Source of the DNA: Streptomyces sp. NBC_01439
GTDB lineage: Bacteria; Actinomycetota; Actinomycetes; Streptomycetales; Streptomycetaceae
Length of the DNA stretch: 64,000 nucleotides
Direction: 5' to 3'
NCBI RefSeq assembly: GCF_036227605.1
Contig: NZ_CP109487.1
Location: forward strand, 248,001 to 312,000
Of the stretch, positions 40,115-51,194 are shown in pieces. How positions within the stretch are numbered: position 1 is the stretch's first letter; every line of letters starts with the position of its first letter. The position numbers and the translations under genes were made by a program. Below the pieces are notes generated by a model. That model was given only the letters and a program-made list of their open reading frames with translations, ran no database searches and was not told the DNA's origin.

Positions 40115-43100
40115 TCAGGACCGCCACGCCTCGATCGGGTTGCCCAGCCAGCGGGTGTCGGCGGGGACGGATTCCCCGGCCATCACGAGGGATGCGGGGC
40201 CCAGTGTGCTGCGGGCCCCCACCGTGCTCCCGGGCAGGACGATTCCGCCCGGGCCCAGGGTGGCGCCCTCACGGAGCACCACAGTATCCGTCCTCAAGAT
40301 CCGGTCGTGGAAGAGGTGCGTCTGCAACACACAGCCGCGGTTCACGCTGACCCCGTCGCCCAGCACGACCAGGTCCGTCTCGGGCAGCCAGTAGCTCTCG
40401 CACCACACGCCCCGACCGATCCGGCCGCCGAGCGCACGCAGCCACAGGGACAGCACCGGCGTGCCGGGCACCGATCCGGCCAGCCACGGCACGGCCAGTA
40501 CTTCCACGAAGGTGTCGGCCAGCTCGTTGCGCCACACGAAACCGCTCCACAGCGGGTGCTCCCCGGTCCGGTGCCGGCCCACCAGCAGCCATTTGGCGGT
40601 CACCGCGACCGCGCAGGCGGCCCCTCCGGCGGTGAGCAGGACCGCTCCGGAGAGCAGCGCGGCTCCCCAGATCCCCGGACCGCTCCACGTGATCAGCGCA
40701 CAGAGCGCTGCCGCGGTCAGCACGGCCAGGGCGACCGAGCAGAACACGGGGAGGAGTCGGCACAGCTCCACCAGCCCGCGCGCCCACAGCAGCCGCGCGG
40801 GCGGCTCGTACGTCCGGCTCTGGTCGGCGTCGGCGGTGGACCGGGGCAGCCGCACCGGTGGGAGCCCCAGGTAGGAGCTGCCCTTCTTGGCCTTCTTGGG
40901 GGTGGCGGACAGGACGCCGACCAGTCCGTCGTCCGGCACGGTGCGGCCCGGGGCGGTCATGCCGGAGTTCCCGAGGAAGGCGCGGCGGCCGATCTCGGAG
41001 TGGCCGATGCGCATCCAGCCGCCGCCGAGCTCGTAGGGGGCGGTGAGGGTGTCGTCGGCGAGGAAGGCGCCTTCGCCGACGGTGGTGAGGCTGGGCAGGG
41101 CGAGCACGGTGGACACCTCGGCGCCCCGGCCGATCTTCATGCCGAGCAGCCGCAGCCAGACCGGTGTGATCAGCCCTGCGTACAGCGGGAAGAGCGTCTC
41201 GCGGGACAGGTCCATCAGCTGGGTGACCGTCCATGCCTGCCAGCCGACCCTGCTGTGCGTCGGGTGGGTTCCGGTCCGCAAGCCCAGGCTGAGCAGGCGT
41301 ACGGAGACCAGCAGTAGGGCCGCGTACGCGAACCCGAAGGCGAGCGCCGCGGGCACCACGGCGAGCAGCGCTCCGCGCAGGGCTTCGGTGAGCCCGGCGT
41401 CGGCGGGCACGAAGCGGCCGGCGACGAGCAGGGCGGGCAGGGCGGCGAGCACGGGCAGGGCCGTGAGGCCGAAGCCGGCCGCGCCGTAGGCGGCCCGCCA
41501 GGGGAGTCCGCGCGGTGGGCGTTCCCCCGGCCAGTTGTGCTTGGCCTTGCCGAGTTTCCCGGCGGGTGCACCGGCCCAACGCTGGCCGGTCGGGACCTGT
41601 CCGACGACGGCGGAGCCGGGGGCCACCTCGGCGCGCTTTCCGACGCGCGCACCGGGGAAAAGAATGCTGCGGGTGCCGACGACCGCGCCCGCGCCGACCT
41701 TGATCGCGCCGATCTCCAGGTGGTCCCCGTCCAGCCAGTGGCCGCAGAGGTCCACCTCGGACTCCACGGCGCAGCCGCGGCCGAGTTTGAGCATGCCCGT
41801 GACCGGGGGCAGGGAGTGCAGGTCCACCTCGGGGCCGATCTTGGCGCCGAGGGCCCGACCGTAACGTTCCAGCCAGGAGCCGGTGAGGGAGGTGGCGCCG
41901 GCGCATTCGGCCAGTCGCTCGGCCGTCCACAGCCGCAGGTGCACGCTACCGCCGCGCGGGTGGCGTCCGGCCTGTACGCCGCGCAGCAGCAGGCGGGCGC
42001 CGCCGGCCGCGATCGCGAGCCGGCCCGGCGGGCTGAAGAGCAGCAGCGCGCCGGCGGCGACGAGCCACCACGAGGCGGTCGGCGCCCACGGGAAGGTCCC
42101 GAAGCCGTGCAGGACGTTGCCGAGGGTCAGCAGGACGACCGTCCAGCGCAGGCCGATCAGGGTGAACAGCGGGAGCAGCAGGAGCGACTGCGCCACCTGG
42201 GAGCGCAGCGGGACCGGTGCGACGGTGCGGGCCGCTCCGTCGTCCTGGACGGACTTCTCCAGGTGCCGGGCCAGCTTGCGCAGGGTGGGCTGCTGGTAGA
42301 TGTCGAGGACGGCCGCGCTCGGGTAGCGGGTGCGCAGCCGGGTGGTGAGCTGGGCGGCGGCGAGGCTGCCGCCGCCGATCGCGAAGAAGTCGTCGGAGGC
42401 GCTGGTGACGGTGACCCCGAGGGTCTCGCTCCACTGTTCGGCGAGCCAGGCCTCGGTCCCGTAGAGCTGCTCGGTGGGTCCGGAGGTCTCCAGGCCGGGC
42501 AGCGGCCAGGGCAGCGCGTTCCGGTCGACCTTGCCGGAGGTGCGGGTGGGCAGCTCAGCGACGGGTGCGAGGAGCGGGACGAGGGCGGCGGGCAGCTCGG
42601 CGCGCAGCCGGGTGACGGCCGCCGCGTGGTCCCAGCCGTCCTGGGTGACGAGGTAGCCGACGAGGAGCTGGTTGCCGCTGCGCGCGGTGCGGACGGCGGC
42701 GGCGGCGCCCGCGACCCCGGGCAGGGCCTGGAGCGCGGCGTCCACCTCGCCGAGCTCGATCCGGCGGCCGCCGAGTTTGATCTGCTCGTCGGCGCGCCCG
42801 AGGAAGACCAGGCCCTCCGGTTCGGCACGTACGAGGTCGCCGCTGCGGTAGGCGCGCTGCCAGCCGAGGGATGCGAGCGGGGCGTACTTCTCGGCGTCCT
42901 TCTCGGGGTCGAGGTAGCGGGCGAGGCCCACGCCGCCGATCACGAGCTGGCCGCTGCCGCCCATGGGCACCGGTTCCCCGGACTCGTCGACGACGGCCAG
43001 TTCCCAGCCGTTCAGCGGGAGGCCGATCCGGATCGGTTCCTCGCCGGTCAGGAGGGCGGCGCAGGCGACGACGGTGGCCTCGGTGGGTCCGTAGGTGTTC

Positions 43101-44026
43101 CAGACCTCGCGGCCTTCGGTGACCAGGCGCTGGGTGAGCTCGGGCGGGCAGGCCTCGCCGCCGAAGATCAGCAGCCGGACCTCGCCCAGGTCTTCGGGCT
43201 CCCACAGCGCGGCCAGGGTCGGCACGGTGGAGACCACGGTGATCTCCTGGTCCACGAGCCAGGGGCCGAGGTCGGCGCCGCTGCGCACCTGGGAGCGGGG
43301 TACGGGCACGAGGCAGGCGCCGTAGCGCCAGGCCAGCCACATCTCCTCGCAGGAGGCGTCGAAGGCGACGGACAGTCCGGCCATCACGCGGTCGCCGGGG
43401 CCGATCGGCTCCTCGGCGAGGAAGAGCGCGGCCTCGGCGTCGACGAAGGCGGCGGCGCTGCGGTGGCTGACGGCGACGCCCTTGGGCTTGCCGGTGGAGC
43501 CGGAGGTGAAGATGATCCACGCGTCGTGCTCGGGGCCGGGGCGGGAGGCGGCGGCGCGGGCACCGGGCTCCGCGGACCGGCCGGAATGGATGCGCTGTCC
43601 GCCGCCGAGCACCGCCCGGACCCCGGCCTCGCCGAAGACCAGGTCGGCGCGCTCGTCCGGGTCCTCGGCGTCGACGGGTACGTAGGCGGCGCCTGCGGCC
43701 AGGACGGCGAGGACGGCCACGTACAGCTCGTTGGTCCCGGACGGGACGCGGACGCCGACCCGGTCGCCGAGTCCCACGCCGGCGGCCGCGAGGGCCCGGC
43801 GCCGGCGCTCGACCTCGACGGCGAGCGCCCGGTAGGTCAATCGGGTGGTTCCGTCGTCGAGGGCGAGCTCGTCGGGGTACGTCCGTACGGTGGCCTCGAA
43901 GACGTCGACGAGGGTGCGGGTGGGGGCGGCGGGCCCGGCGGTGAAGCGGGCGGACTTGCCGGACTCCTCCGGCGTCTCCCCGTCGTCGAGCAGAGTGAGT
44001 TCACCGCGCTCAGGTGTGACTGCCAT
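40115..44026 (-). CDS. pls: Pls-type membrane non-ribosomal peptide synthetase (cationic homopoly-amino-acid synthetase)
   Basis: A 1303-residue protein, close to the length of epsilon-poly-L-lysine synthetase. A-domain (about 30-560): [71 protein letters not shown] and [16 protein letters not shown]-domain near 570-640: [16 protein letters not shown] with the phosphopantetheine Ser. Then about six membrane helices separate three tandem hexapeptide-like/condensation-like domains ([47 protein letters not shown]). Binding-pocket residues by eye are D-A-E-S-I-G-T-V-V, near the bacitracin lysine code. Product inferred as poly-lysine or a related basic polymer. ATG start chosen from homology. Confidence 0.85.
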   Translation of the reverse strand: MAVTPERGELTLLDDGETPEESGKSARFTAGPAAPTRTLVDVFEATVRTYPDELALDDGTTRLTYRALAVEVERRRRALAAAGVGLGDRVGVRVPSGTNELYVAVLAVLAAGAAYVPVDAEDPDERADLVFGEAGVRAVLGGGQRIHSGRSAEPGARAAASRPGPEHDAWIIFTSGSTGKPKGVAVSHRSAAAFVDAEAALFLAEEPIGPGDRVMAGLSVAFDASCEEMWLAWRYGACLVPVPRSQVRSGADLGPWLVDQEITVVSTVPTLAALWEPEDLGEVRLLIFGGEACPPELTQRLVTEGREVWNTYGPTEATVVACAALLTGEEPIRIGLPLNGWELAVVDESGEPVPMGGSGQLVIGGVGLARYLDPEKDAEKYAPLASLGWQRAYRSGDLVRAEPEGLVFLGRADEQIKLGGRRIELGEVDAALQALPGVAGAAAAVRTARSGNQLLVGYLVTQDGWDHAAAVTRLRAELPAALVPLLAPVAELPTRTSGKVDRNALPWPLPGLETSGPTEQLYGTEAWLAEQWSETLGVTVTSASDDFFAIGGGSLAAAQLTTRLRTRYPSAAVLDIYQQPTLRKLARHLEKSVQDDGAARTVAPVPLRSQVAQSLLLLPLFTLIGLRWTVVLLTLGNVLHGFGTFPWAPTASWWLVAAGALLLFSPPGRLAIAAGGARLLLRGVQAGRHPRGGSVHLRLWTAERLAECAGATSLTGSWLERYGRALGAKIGPEVDLHSLPPVTGMLKLGRGCAVESEVDLCGHWLDGDHLEIGAIKVGAGAVVGTRSILFPGARVGKRAEVAPGSAVVGQVPTGQRWAGAPAGKLGKAKHNWPGERPPRGLPWRAAYGAAGFGLTALPVLAALPALLVAGRFVPADAGLTEALRGALLAVVPAALAFGFAYAALLLVSVRLLSLGLRTGTHPTHSRVGWQAWTVTQLMDLSRETLFPLYAGLITPVWLRLLGMKIGRGAEVSTVLALPSLTTVGEGAFLADDTLTAPYELGGGWMRIGHSEIGRRAFLGNSGMTAPGRTVPDDGLVGVLSATPKKAKKGSSYLGLPPVRLPRSTADADQSRTYEPPARLLWARGLVELCRLLPVFCSVALAVLTAAALCALITWSGPGIWGAALLSGAVLLTAGGAACAVAVTAKWLLVGRHRTGEHPLWSGFVWRNELADTFVEVLAVPWLAGSVPGTPVLSLWLRALGGRIGRGVWCESYWLPETDLVVLGDGVSVNRGCVLQTHLFHDRILRTDTVVLREGATLGPGGIVLPGSTVGARSTLGPASLVMAGESVPADTRWLGNPIEAWRS

Positions 44027-44180
44027 CGGCCCTCGCGTCTCGATCCCGGCAGCATCCGGGTCGCCGGCGGAGCCCGGGTCTGCCCAGGTTGTTCCGGCCC
44101 AGCGCCAAACAACCCACCAGTCTAGTGCGGTATCAAGGATTTTCTTGTTGAAGCCTTGTGCGTGGCTGGGAAAAGACGGT

Positions 44181-44196
44181 ATTGCGGCTGCGCAAT
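44181..44196. promoter_or_regulatory. Inverted repeat ATTGCG-N4-CGCAAT upstream of pls
   Basis: ATTGCG (44181-44186) and CGCAAT (44191-44196) lie in the AT-rich 236-bp gap between the divergent synthetase and the next gene. A regulator of either promoter could bind. The pls side also has AT-rich AAGGATTTTCTTGTTGAAG (44131-44149). Confidence 0.4.
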
Positions 44197-44262
44197 GCGG
44201 GGCGCTCGCACGTTCCGGGGCCGTGCGAAGGGCGGACGGAGGATCGAATACAGTCGGCCGAT

Positions 44263-44871
44263 ATGACCGATCATGAGGTGCCCGCGCAGCGTTTTCTCGT
44301 ACTCCATGACTACGGCATGGGCGGATCGTGGTGGTGGGTCCACGCGAGGTCGGTGCGCGAGGTGCGTGAGACGTTCGCGGACGTGGAGGTCGTCGAGACC
44401 GCGGACACCCTCCGGCGGGCCGAGAGCTGGGACTTGGACGAGGCCTGGGTCGACGGGACGACCACACCGGACGGGCTGGACGAACTGCGGGCGAAGCGGG
44501 AGGCCCAGCGCGGACTCGACGGCTTCGGCGCGCTCGCCGACCGGGAGATCGTGTGGCTGCGGCGGCGCTGGGACTACGGGGACGACGAGGACCTGACGCT
44601 CTACCTGATGGAGGTCGGGGCCGACGGTCGTAGGCTGCGCCAGGTCGAGTCGGCCCCGGACGGCCCCGGTGTGCGGAGCGGCCCGGACGACTGGCCCCTC
44701 AACCCGCCCGTCGTGGACCTCTTCGACCCCGAGCTGGTGGGCATGGAGATCAGCGGGGCCGAGTTCGAGACGGCCTGGCTCGGTGCCCGGCCCATGGAGT
44801 GGCCGCAGGGAGAGGGCGAGGAAGAGGCCGAGGAAGAGGCCGAGGGACCGACCGCGGGGCAGGACGGGTGA
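44263..44871 (+). CDS. Hypothetical acidic protein
   Basis: A 202-residue soluble protein with many acidic and aromatic residues: RFLVLHDYGMGGSWWWVHAR, SVREVRETFADVEVVETADT, IVWLRRRWDYGDDEDLTLYL, and a C-terminal Glu-rich run (EGEEEAEEEAEGPT). I recognise the general type as a conserved streptomycete hypothetical but no domain. It is divergent from pls and starts at an ATG shortly after GGAGGATCG. No evidence ties it to polymer synthesis apart from position. Confidence 0.7.
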   Translation: MTDHEVPAQRFLVLHDYGMGGSWWWVHARSVREVRETFADVEVVETADTLRRAESWDLDEAWVDGTTTPDGLDELRAKREAQRGLDGFGALADREIVWLRRRWDYGDDEDLTLYLMEVGADGRRLRQVESAPDGPGVRSGPDDWPLNPPVVDLFDPELVGMEISGAEFETAWLGARPMEWPQGEGEEEAEEEAEGPTAGQDG

Positions 44872-44899
44872 GGGACCGAGGTGTGGGGGCGCCTGCGTG

Positions 44900-45310
44900 C
44901 TACGCGCAGTCCGGGCACAGGCCGCGGTAGGTGACCTCGACCCCGGACACCGTGAAGCCGAAGCGCTCGTCCGCCGGGAGGCCGGCCAGGGGGTCGTCCG
45001 TGGGGTGGACGTCGCGAATGAGGCCGCAGGTGGAACACACCAGGTGCTGGTGCGGGTGGTGCGCGTTGGGGTCGTAGCGCTTCGCCCGGCCGTCCGTGGT
45101 GACCTCCACGACCTCGCCGAGGGCGACCAGTTCGCCCAGGGCGTTGTAGACCGTCGCCCGGGAGATCTCCGGCAACCGCTGGACCGCGCGTGCGTGCACC
45201 TCGTCCGCCGTGAGGTGCACGTGGTCGCCGTCGAGGACCTCCGCGACCACGCGCCGCTGGGATGTCATTCGCCAACCACGCCCGCGCAAACGCTCCAGCA
45301 GGTCACTCAT
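44900..45310 (-). CDS. Fur-family repressor (FurA/CatR/PerR-like)
   Basis: A 136-residue Fur-family protein. The winged helix (LRGRGWRMTSQRRVVAEVLD; LPEISRATVYNALGELVALG) is followed by the metal-binding dimerisation domain HHPHQHLVCSTCGLIRDVHP and YRGLCPDCA. Two CxxC pairs give the structural zinc site, and the HHPHQH cluster the sensing site. It is divergent from katG, matching the peroxide-sensing Fur homologues that repress catalase-peroxidase genes in Streptomyces, so de-repression by peroxide through metal-catalysed oxidation is likely. AGGTGGG stands upstream of the ATG. Confidence 0.9.
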   Translation of the reverse strand: MSDLLERLRGRGWRMTSQRRVVAEVLDGDHVHLTADEVHARAVQRLPEISRATVYNALGELVALGEVVEVTTDGRAKRYDPNAHHPHQHLVCSTCGLIRDVHPTDDPLAGLPADERFGFTVSGVEVTYRGLCPDCA

Positions 45311-45399
45311 ATCGGCCCACCTATTCAGGTTCGACGGGGTGTCCCGAAGTTTATCGGCGGACATCCTGGATCCGGTCGAAGGTGGACCTGGTGTCCTTC

Positions 45400-45427
45400 T
45401 TGACTTGGATTCCGTCCATCGTAGGAT
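45400..45427 (+). promoter_or_regulatory. Probable katG promoter within a 391-bp gap
   Basis: TTGACT (45400-45405) and TAGGAT (45422-45427) are 16 bp apart, close to the vegetative consensus, in a patch richer in A/T than its surroundings. Transcription from here would leave a leader of about 270 nt before katG. The leader holds a possible 29-codon frame (45484-45573) starting GTG after GGCAGG, rich in Arg, His and Cys. The Fur repressor would be expected to bind near this promoter. Confidence 0.55.
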
Positions 45428-45677
45428 CGGTTTCGTAGATAGCCAAGAGACAGGAAGACTCCAGAGCGGCAGGTGACAAAGACGTGACGGATCACCGCCG
45501 AGGAGCTGCCCGGTGCCGACACGTGTGCACCGGCCGCCGGCGTCCCACTGCGCACGACCGTCCGGGACGGTGACCCCTCGGCGTCGAGGCGATCGACGAG
45601 GCCGAGCCCATTCGACGGGGCCCTGCGCCCCGCCTGTTCCTTCGCATTCAGTCGCATTCAGTTCCTGAACACCGTGA

Positions 45678-47933
<2,256 letters not shown>

Positions 47934-47942
47934 GCGTGACGT

Positions 47943-47968
47943 CCGGGCCGGCCGACCGGCCGGCCCGG
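47943..47968. terminator. Bidirectional hairpin between katG and a convergent hydrolase gene
   Basis: CCGGGCCGGCC (47943-47953) pairs perfectly with GGCCGGCCCGG (47958-47968) around GACC. It fills the short space between the two stop codons, as expected for a shared terminator. Confidence 0.75.
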
Positions 47969-47969
47969 A

Positions 47970-48932
47970 TCACGGCTCCGCGCGGACGCGGCCCACGACG
48001 AGCCGGACGGCGCTGATCGTCAGGTCGGGATCGTGCACCTGTACGTAGTGATCGCTCCCGGTGGCCAGGAACTGCGGGGTCTGCGACCCCAACTCCACCA
48101 GCTCCTGCTGGACCCGGGGCCAGGCCCGCTCGAGGGTGTCCAGGAGCTCCTTCGGGGACCCGGGCGGGGCGGCGAAGGGTTCCGTCTTGCTGAGGACGGC
48201 CATCGGGACCTCGGGCAGCGGGCGCGCGGCGGTGACGGAATCGATCGAGCCGTCGATGTCCACCCTCTCGAACGCGGGTTGCGCGTCGAAGGGCGTGCCG
48301 GGTCGGTCGAGCAGCGTGCGGTACGCGGCCCACCGCGCGCCGAAGAGCGCGCGGATGCCGGTGCCGAAGGCGTCGACGAAGACCAACCCTGCCGTCTTCT
48401 CGGGGTGCCGCTGGGCGTACAGCCGGGTGATCATCCCGCCGAAGGAGTGGCCGACCAGTACGTAGGGGCCCGGCAGACGGGCGGACGTCACCAGCTCGTC
48501 GAGATCGTCGACCATCGCGCTGAGGGAGCGGGTGCCGTCGACCGGCGTGCTGCGGGTGGTGAGCGCCGGCGGGTCGGCGTACCGGACGGTTCCCGGCCGG
48601 TCGTAGACGCAGACCCTGGCGAACGCCGCGACGCCGGGGAACACCGCCGGGGACTTCGGTACGGGCGGTCGGGTGTCGGTGAACGTCCAGGTGTCGGAGG
48701 AATCGTGCAACCCGGATTCCAGCAGGACGAGGGGGCTGCCGCTCCCCTTGCAGCTCAGATAGATCTTCCGGCCGCCGCCCACCTCGACCTGGCCGGAGAA
48801 GTCGCCGGTGGTCGGGACGGAGGAAGGCACGGGCGGTGAGCCGCGCAGTGCCGAAGGGCCGACGCACGCCGGGGCGGCGGCCAGTACCGCAACGACCGCC
48901 ACGACGGGCAGGAGCGGAATTCGGTGTCGCAT
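47970..48932 (-). CDS. Secreted or lipid-anchored alpha/beta hydrolase
   Basis: A 320-residue hydrolase. The N-terminal signal RIPLLPVVAVVAVLAAAPAC ends in a possible lipobox Cys. The core has PLVLLESGLHDSSDTW, FARVCVYDRPGTVRYAD, the nucleophile elbow PYVLVGHSFGGMITRLYAQR (Ser) and a final His in ATGSDHYVQVHDPDL. It belongs to the broad esterase/peptidase group of alpha/beta hydrolases; substrate unknown. ATG start after CCGGAG. Convergent with katG, monocistronic. Confidence 0.85.
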   Translation of the reverse strand: MRHRIPLLPVVAVVAVLAAAPACVGPSALRGSPPVPSSVPTTGDFSGQVEVGGGRKIYLSCKGSGSPLVLLESGLHDSSDTWTFTDTRPPVPKSPAVFPGVAAFARVCVYDRPGTVRYADPPALTTRSTPVDGTRSLSAMVDDLDELVTSARLPGPYVLVGHSFGGMITRLYAQRHPEKTAGLVFVDAFGTGIRALFGARWAAYRTLLDRPGTPFDAQPAFERVDIDGSIDSVTAARPLPEVPMAVLSKTEPFAAPPGSPKELLDTLERAWPRVQQELVELGSQTPQFLATGSDHYVQVHDPDLTISAVRLVVGRVRAEP

Positions 48933-49058
48933 CGGTTCTCCGGGTCCCTCGTCGGTGCCCCTCCCCCGCCTCCCCCTTCTCCCCCGATGATCCGGCACGG
49001 GGGGCCGCGCGCCCGGCATTGCCGGACGGGGAGTCGCGGCCCCTCGACCACCGGGTCG

Positions 49059-49442
49059 CTAGGCGCCGGCGGCCACCTGGGCCATCTCCCGTTGCACGGA
49101 GCCGAGTTCTTCCTTCCGGTCCAAGAGCACCAGCTGCTCCCGGTAGCGCTCCAGCGCCTTGATGAGCAGGAGGTCCCGGCTCGGCTCCATGGCGTACATG
49201 CGGCGCGCGGCGGCGACGGCCTCGGCCCGCAGGGCCAACGCGATCTCGGGCAGGTGTGCGAAGTCCTGGCGGCTGTATTCGTACAACGCTTCGGCGAGCA
49301 GCGGCAGATACGCCAGCGGACTCACCTGGACGAGGACGCGATAGGCGGCGACCTCCTGCCGGGCGGGCAGGGTCTGTGATCCGAGGAGGGCGACGCGGGC
49401 TCGGAGTACCGCGTCGTGACTGGCGTGCGCTGAATACGTCAT
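49059..49442 (-). CDS. Small helical protein of unknown function
   Basis: A 127-residue, largely helical protein: HDAVLRARVALLGSQTLPAR, QEVAAYRVLVQVSPLAYLPL, FAHLPEIALALRAEAVAAAR, ALERYREQLVLLDRKEELGS. The pattern of repeated amphipathic helices recalls TPR-like hypothetical proteins of Streptomyces, but I assign no function. Start ATG; upstream in-frame codons are AT-richer and were left out. The 120 bp beyond it hold nothing recognisable. Confidence 0.65.
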   Translation of the reverse strand: MTYSAHASHDAVLRARVALLGSQTLPARQEVAAYRVLVQVSPLAYLPLLAEALYEYSRQDFAHLPEIALALRAEAVAAARRMYAMEPSRDLLLIKALERYREQLVLLDRKEELGSVQREMAQVAAGA

Positions 49443-49568
49443 GACGGAGATTCTGAAAGCCGCACAGGGGTCCGAACAAGGGCAATTCACTGTGCCCTTG
49501 GTCCTACGAAAACAGCCTCTGACCTGTCATGATTGGTACGTCTTCACCCCTGCGAGCTGCGGGGCGGG

Positions 49569-49994
49569 TCAGCAGCCGAAGAAGGACAGGCGGACCTGAC
49601 GGCGGGGGTTGTCCCGGTTGGTGTCCACGAGGGTGACGGACTGCCAGGTTCCGAGCTCCAGCACTCCGTCGATCACCGGCAGCGTCGCGTGGGGCGGGAC
49701 GATCGCGGGCAGTACGTGGTCCCGGCCGTGGCCGGGGGAACCGTGCCGGTGCCGCCAGCGGTCATCGGCGGGCAGCAGGGATGCCAGGGCCTTCAGGAGG
49801 TCCTCGTCGCTGCCCGCCCCCGTCTCGATGACGGCGAGCCCGGCGGTCGCGTGCGGCGTGAAGATGTTGAGCAGTCCGCTCCTGCCCCGCGCCACCTCCC
49901 CGAGGAACGACGCGCAGGCGTCGGTCAGGTCATGGACGGTCTCCCGGTCACCGGTCGTCACGTCGATGGTGCGTGAGGCGAAGATGTCGGCCAT
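49569..49994 (-). CDS. YjbQ/UPF0047 family protein
   Basis: A 141-residue protein of the YjbQ family: FTPHATAGLAVIETGAGSDE, DLLKALASLLPADDRWRHRH, HVLPAIVPPHATLPVIDGVL, LGTWQSVTLVDTNRDNPRRQ. The conserved His residues cluster as in family structures. Members have been called secondary thiamine-phosphate synthases because some complement thiE loss, but the true role is unresolved. Full length, ATG start, alone in its transcript. Confidence 0.9.
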   Translation of the reverse strand: MADIFASRTIDVTTGDRETVHDLTDACASFLGEVARGRSGLLNIFTPHATAGLAVIETGAGSDEDLLKALASLLPADDRWRHRHGSPGHGRDHVLPAIVPPHATLPVIDGVLELGTWQSVTLVDTNRDNPRRQVRLSFFGC

Positions 49995-50100
49995 GACCGC
50001 ATCCTTGCGCCCGGCCGCCCCGCCGGCCCGCAGCCCCGGCCGGTGTCGGCCGAACCGGCCGGCCGCCTGCGCTGATCAGAGGGGGCACGATCCGTCCGCG

Positions 50101-50142
50101 TCCACGTCCGAGCCCGAGTCCACGTCCGAGTCCACGTCCGAG
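50101..50142. repeat. Short tandem repeat, 12-bp unit TCCACGTCCGAG
   Basis: Three exact units, with a 6-bp CCCGAG between the first and second, lie in the 272-bp gap between YjbQ and the PaaX-like gene. Both strands stay open across it, which is a side effect of the periodicity; I do not call a gene here. Confidence 0.7.
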
Positions 50143-50266
50143 TCCGCGCTCGGGCCCGGTGGGCGATGGGTCCGGCCTCGGGGCCGCTCCACGTACGGGC
50201 CCTGGAGCTGGCCCGGGCGGTGACGGGCGCGAGGCCGACGCGGACGTCGGCGGCGCGGTGGCCCGC

Positions 50267-51094
50267 TCAGGCCTCGGCCAGGCCGGTGACCTCCTGGACG
50301 TGGCGCAGGCCGGGCGGGGCGAGCACCTCGTTCAGCTGCTGGAAGATCTGCCGCGCGGCGACCGCGTTCCAGTCCGCGGGAAGCAGTTCGGCGGGCAGTC
50401 CGGGGTCGAGGTAGGGCAGGCGGCGCCACTGGGTGAGCATCGGAACGTAGTAGCGGAAGGCCTCGGCGCCGTCGATGGCGGGCCGCTCGGTCAGTCCCGC
50501 GGCGAGGGGCCCGTAGGCCTCGGTGAATCCGGCGTACTGCTCCTCGATCGCCGGGAAGTCCCACCACGAGCTGACCGTCCCGGGCAGATCGCTGAAGGCC
50601 GCGTATTCGGCGGCGAACAGGTGCACGTACTCGCTGAGTCCGAGCCGGACGAGCATGTCGCGGGCGTCGCCGAGGAGACGGCCGGGTGCCAGCAACACGC
50701 CCGGGGCGATGTTCCCGAAGCCCAGCCAGGTCAGCCGGGTGCGCAGTTGGTAGCGGTAGGAGCGCTCGGACTCCGGTACGGAGAAGACGGCCATGGCCCA
50801 GCCGTCGCTCAGCTCCGCCGGTTCCAGACTGCCGAAGATGCGCCGGTCGCCCTCGTCGAAGACGGGCTGCGCGCCCGGGCTGAGCCGGTACCCGGTGGCG
50901 CCCCGGCGCTCCGGTTCGAGGACTCCCTTCTTCTTGAGCCGGGAGATGGCCGAGCGCGCCGCCGGACCGTCCACGTCCAGCTCGGACATCAGGGTGATCA
51001 GGTCGGCGACGGAGATCCAGCCGCCGAGGCGTCGCAGGAACGCCCCGTAGACCGTGTTGATCAACGAGCTGGGCCTGAGGGGACTGTCCGCCAT
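50267..51094 (-). CDS. PaaX-family transcriptional regulator
   Basis: A 275-residue protein. The N-terminal winged helix of the PaaX type (SLINTVYGAFLRRLGGWISV; DGPAARSAISRLKKKGVLEP) is followed by the PaaX C-terminal domain (GWAMAVFSVPESERSYRYQL, TRLTWLGFGNIAPGVLLAP). PaaX represses phenylacetate catabolism in enteric bacteria, but no paa genes are here, so its targets lie elsewhere. The ATG at 51094 has GGAAGG 5 nt upstream; an earlier GTG two codons back overlaps that site. Confidence 0.88.
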   Translation of the reverse strand: MADSPLRPSSLINTVYGAFLRRLGGWISVADLITLMSELDVDGPAARSAISRLKKKGVLEPERRGATGYRLSPGAQPVFDEGDRRIFGSLEPAELSDGWAMAVFSVPESERSYRYQLRTRLTWLGFGNIAPGVLLAPGRLLGDARDMLVRLGLSEYVHLFAAEYAAFSDLPGTVSSWWDFPAIEEQYAGFTEAYGPLAAGLTERPAIDGAEAFRYYVPMLTQWRRLPYLDPGLPAELLPADWNAVAARQIFQQLNEVLAPPGLRHVQEVTGLAEA

Positions 51095-51194
51095 GATCAC
51101 CTTCCGTCGTGTGCGGTGGTGATCCTATCGACCTGGACGGACCGGGCGCCGCCCAGGTCACGGCCCCGGCGGCGGGGCCGGGGCCGGCCCCGGG

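Noticed and set aside
41537..44125. 862-codon frame opposite the synthetase
   Set aside because: Mirror of the Pls-type gene; Gly/Asp/Glu/Ala-rich without motifs.
44027..44467. N-terminal extension of the synthetase frame to 44467
   Set aside because: The extra 147 codons are Arg/Pro/Ser-rich with random third positions and cross the AT-rich divergent promoter gap; the family N-terminus begins at the ATG at 44026.
50101..50142. CRISPR-like array
   Set aside because: Units are contiguous and only 12 bp; no spacers and no cas genes.
50076..50266. Asp/Ser/Val repeat protein tail in the gap after the PaaX-like gene
   Set aside because: The apparent Asp-rich run is produced by the 12-bp tandem repeat and is joined to a shadow frame of the regulator.
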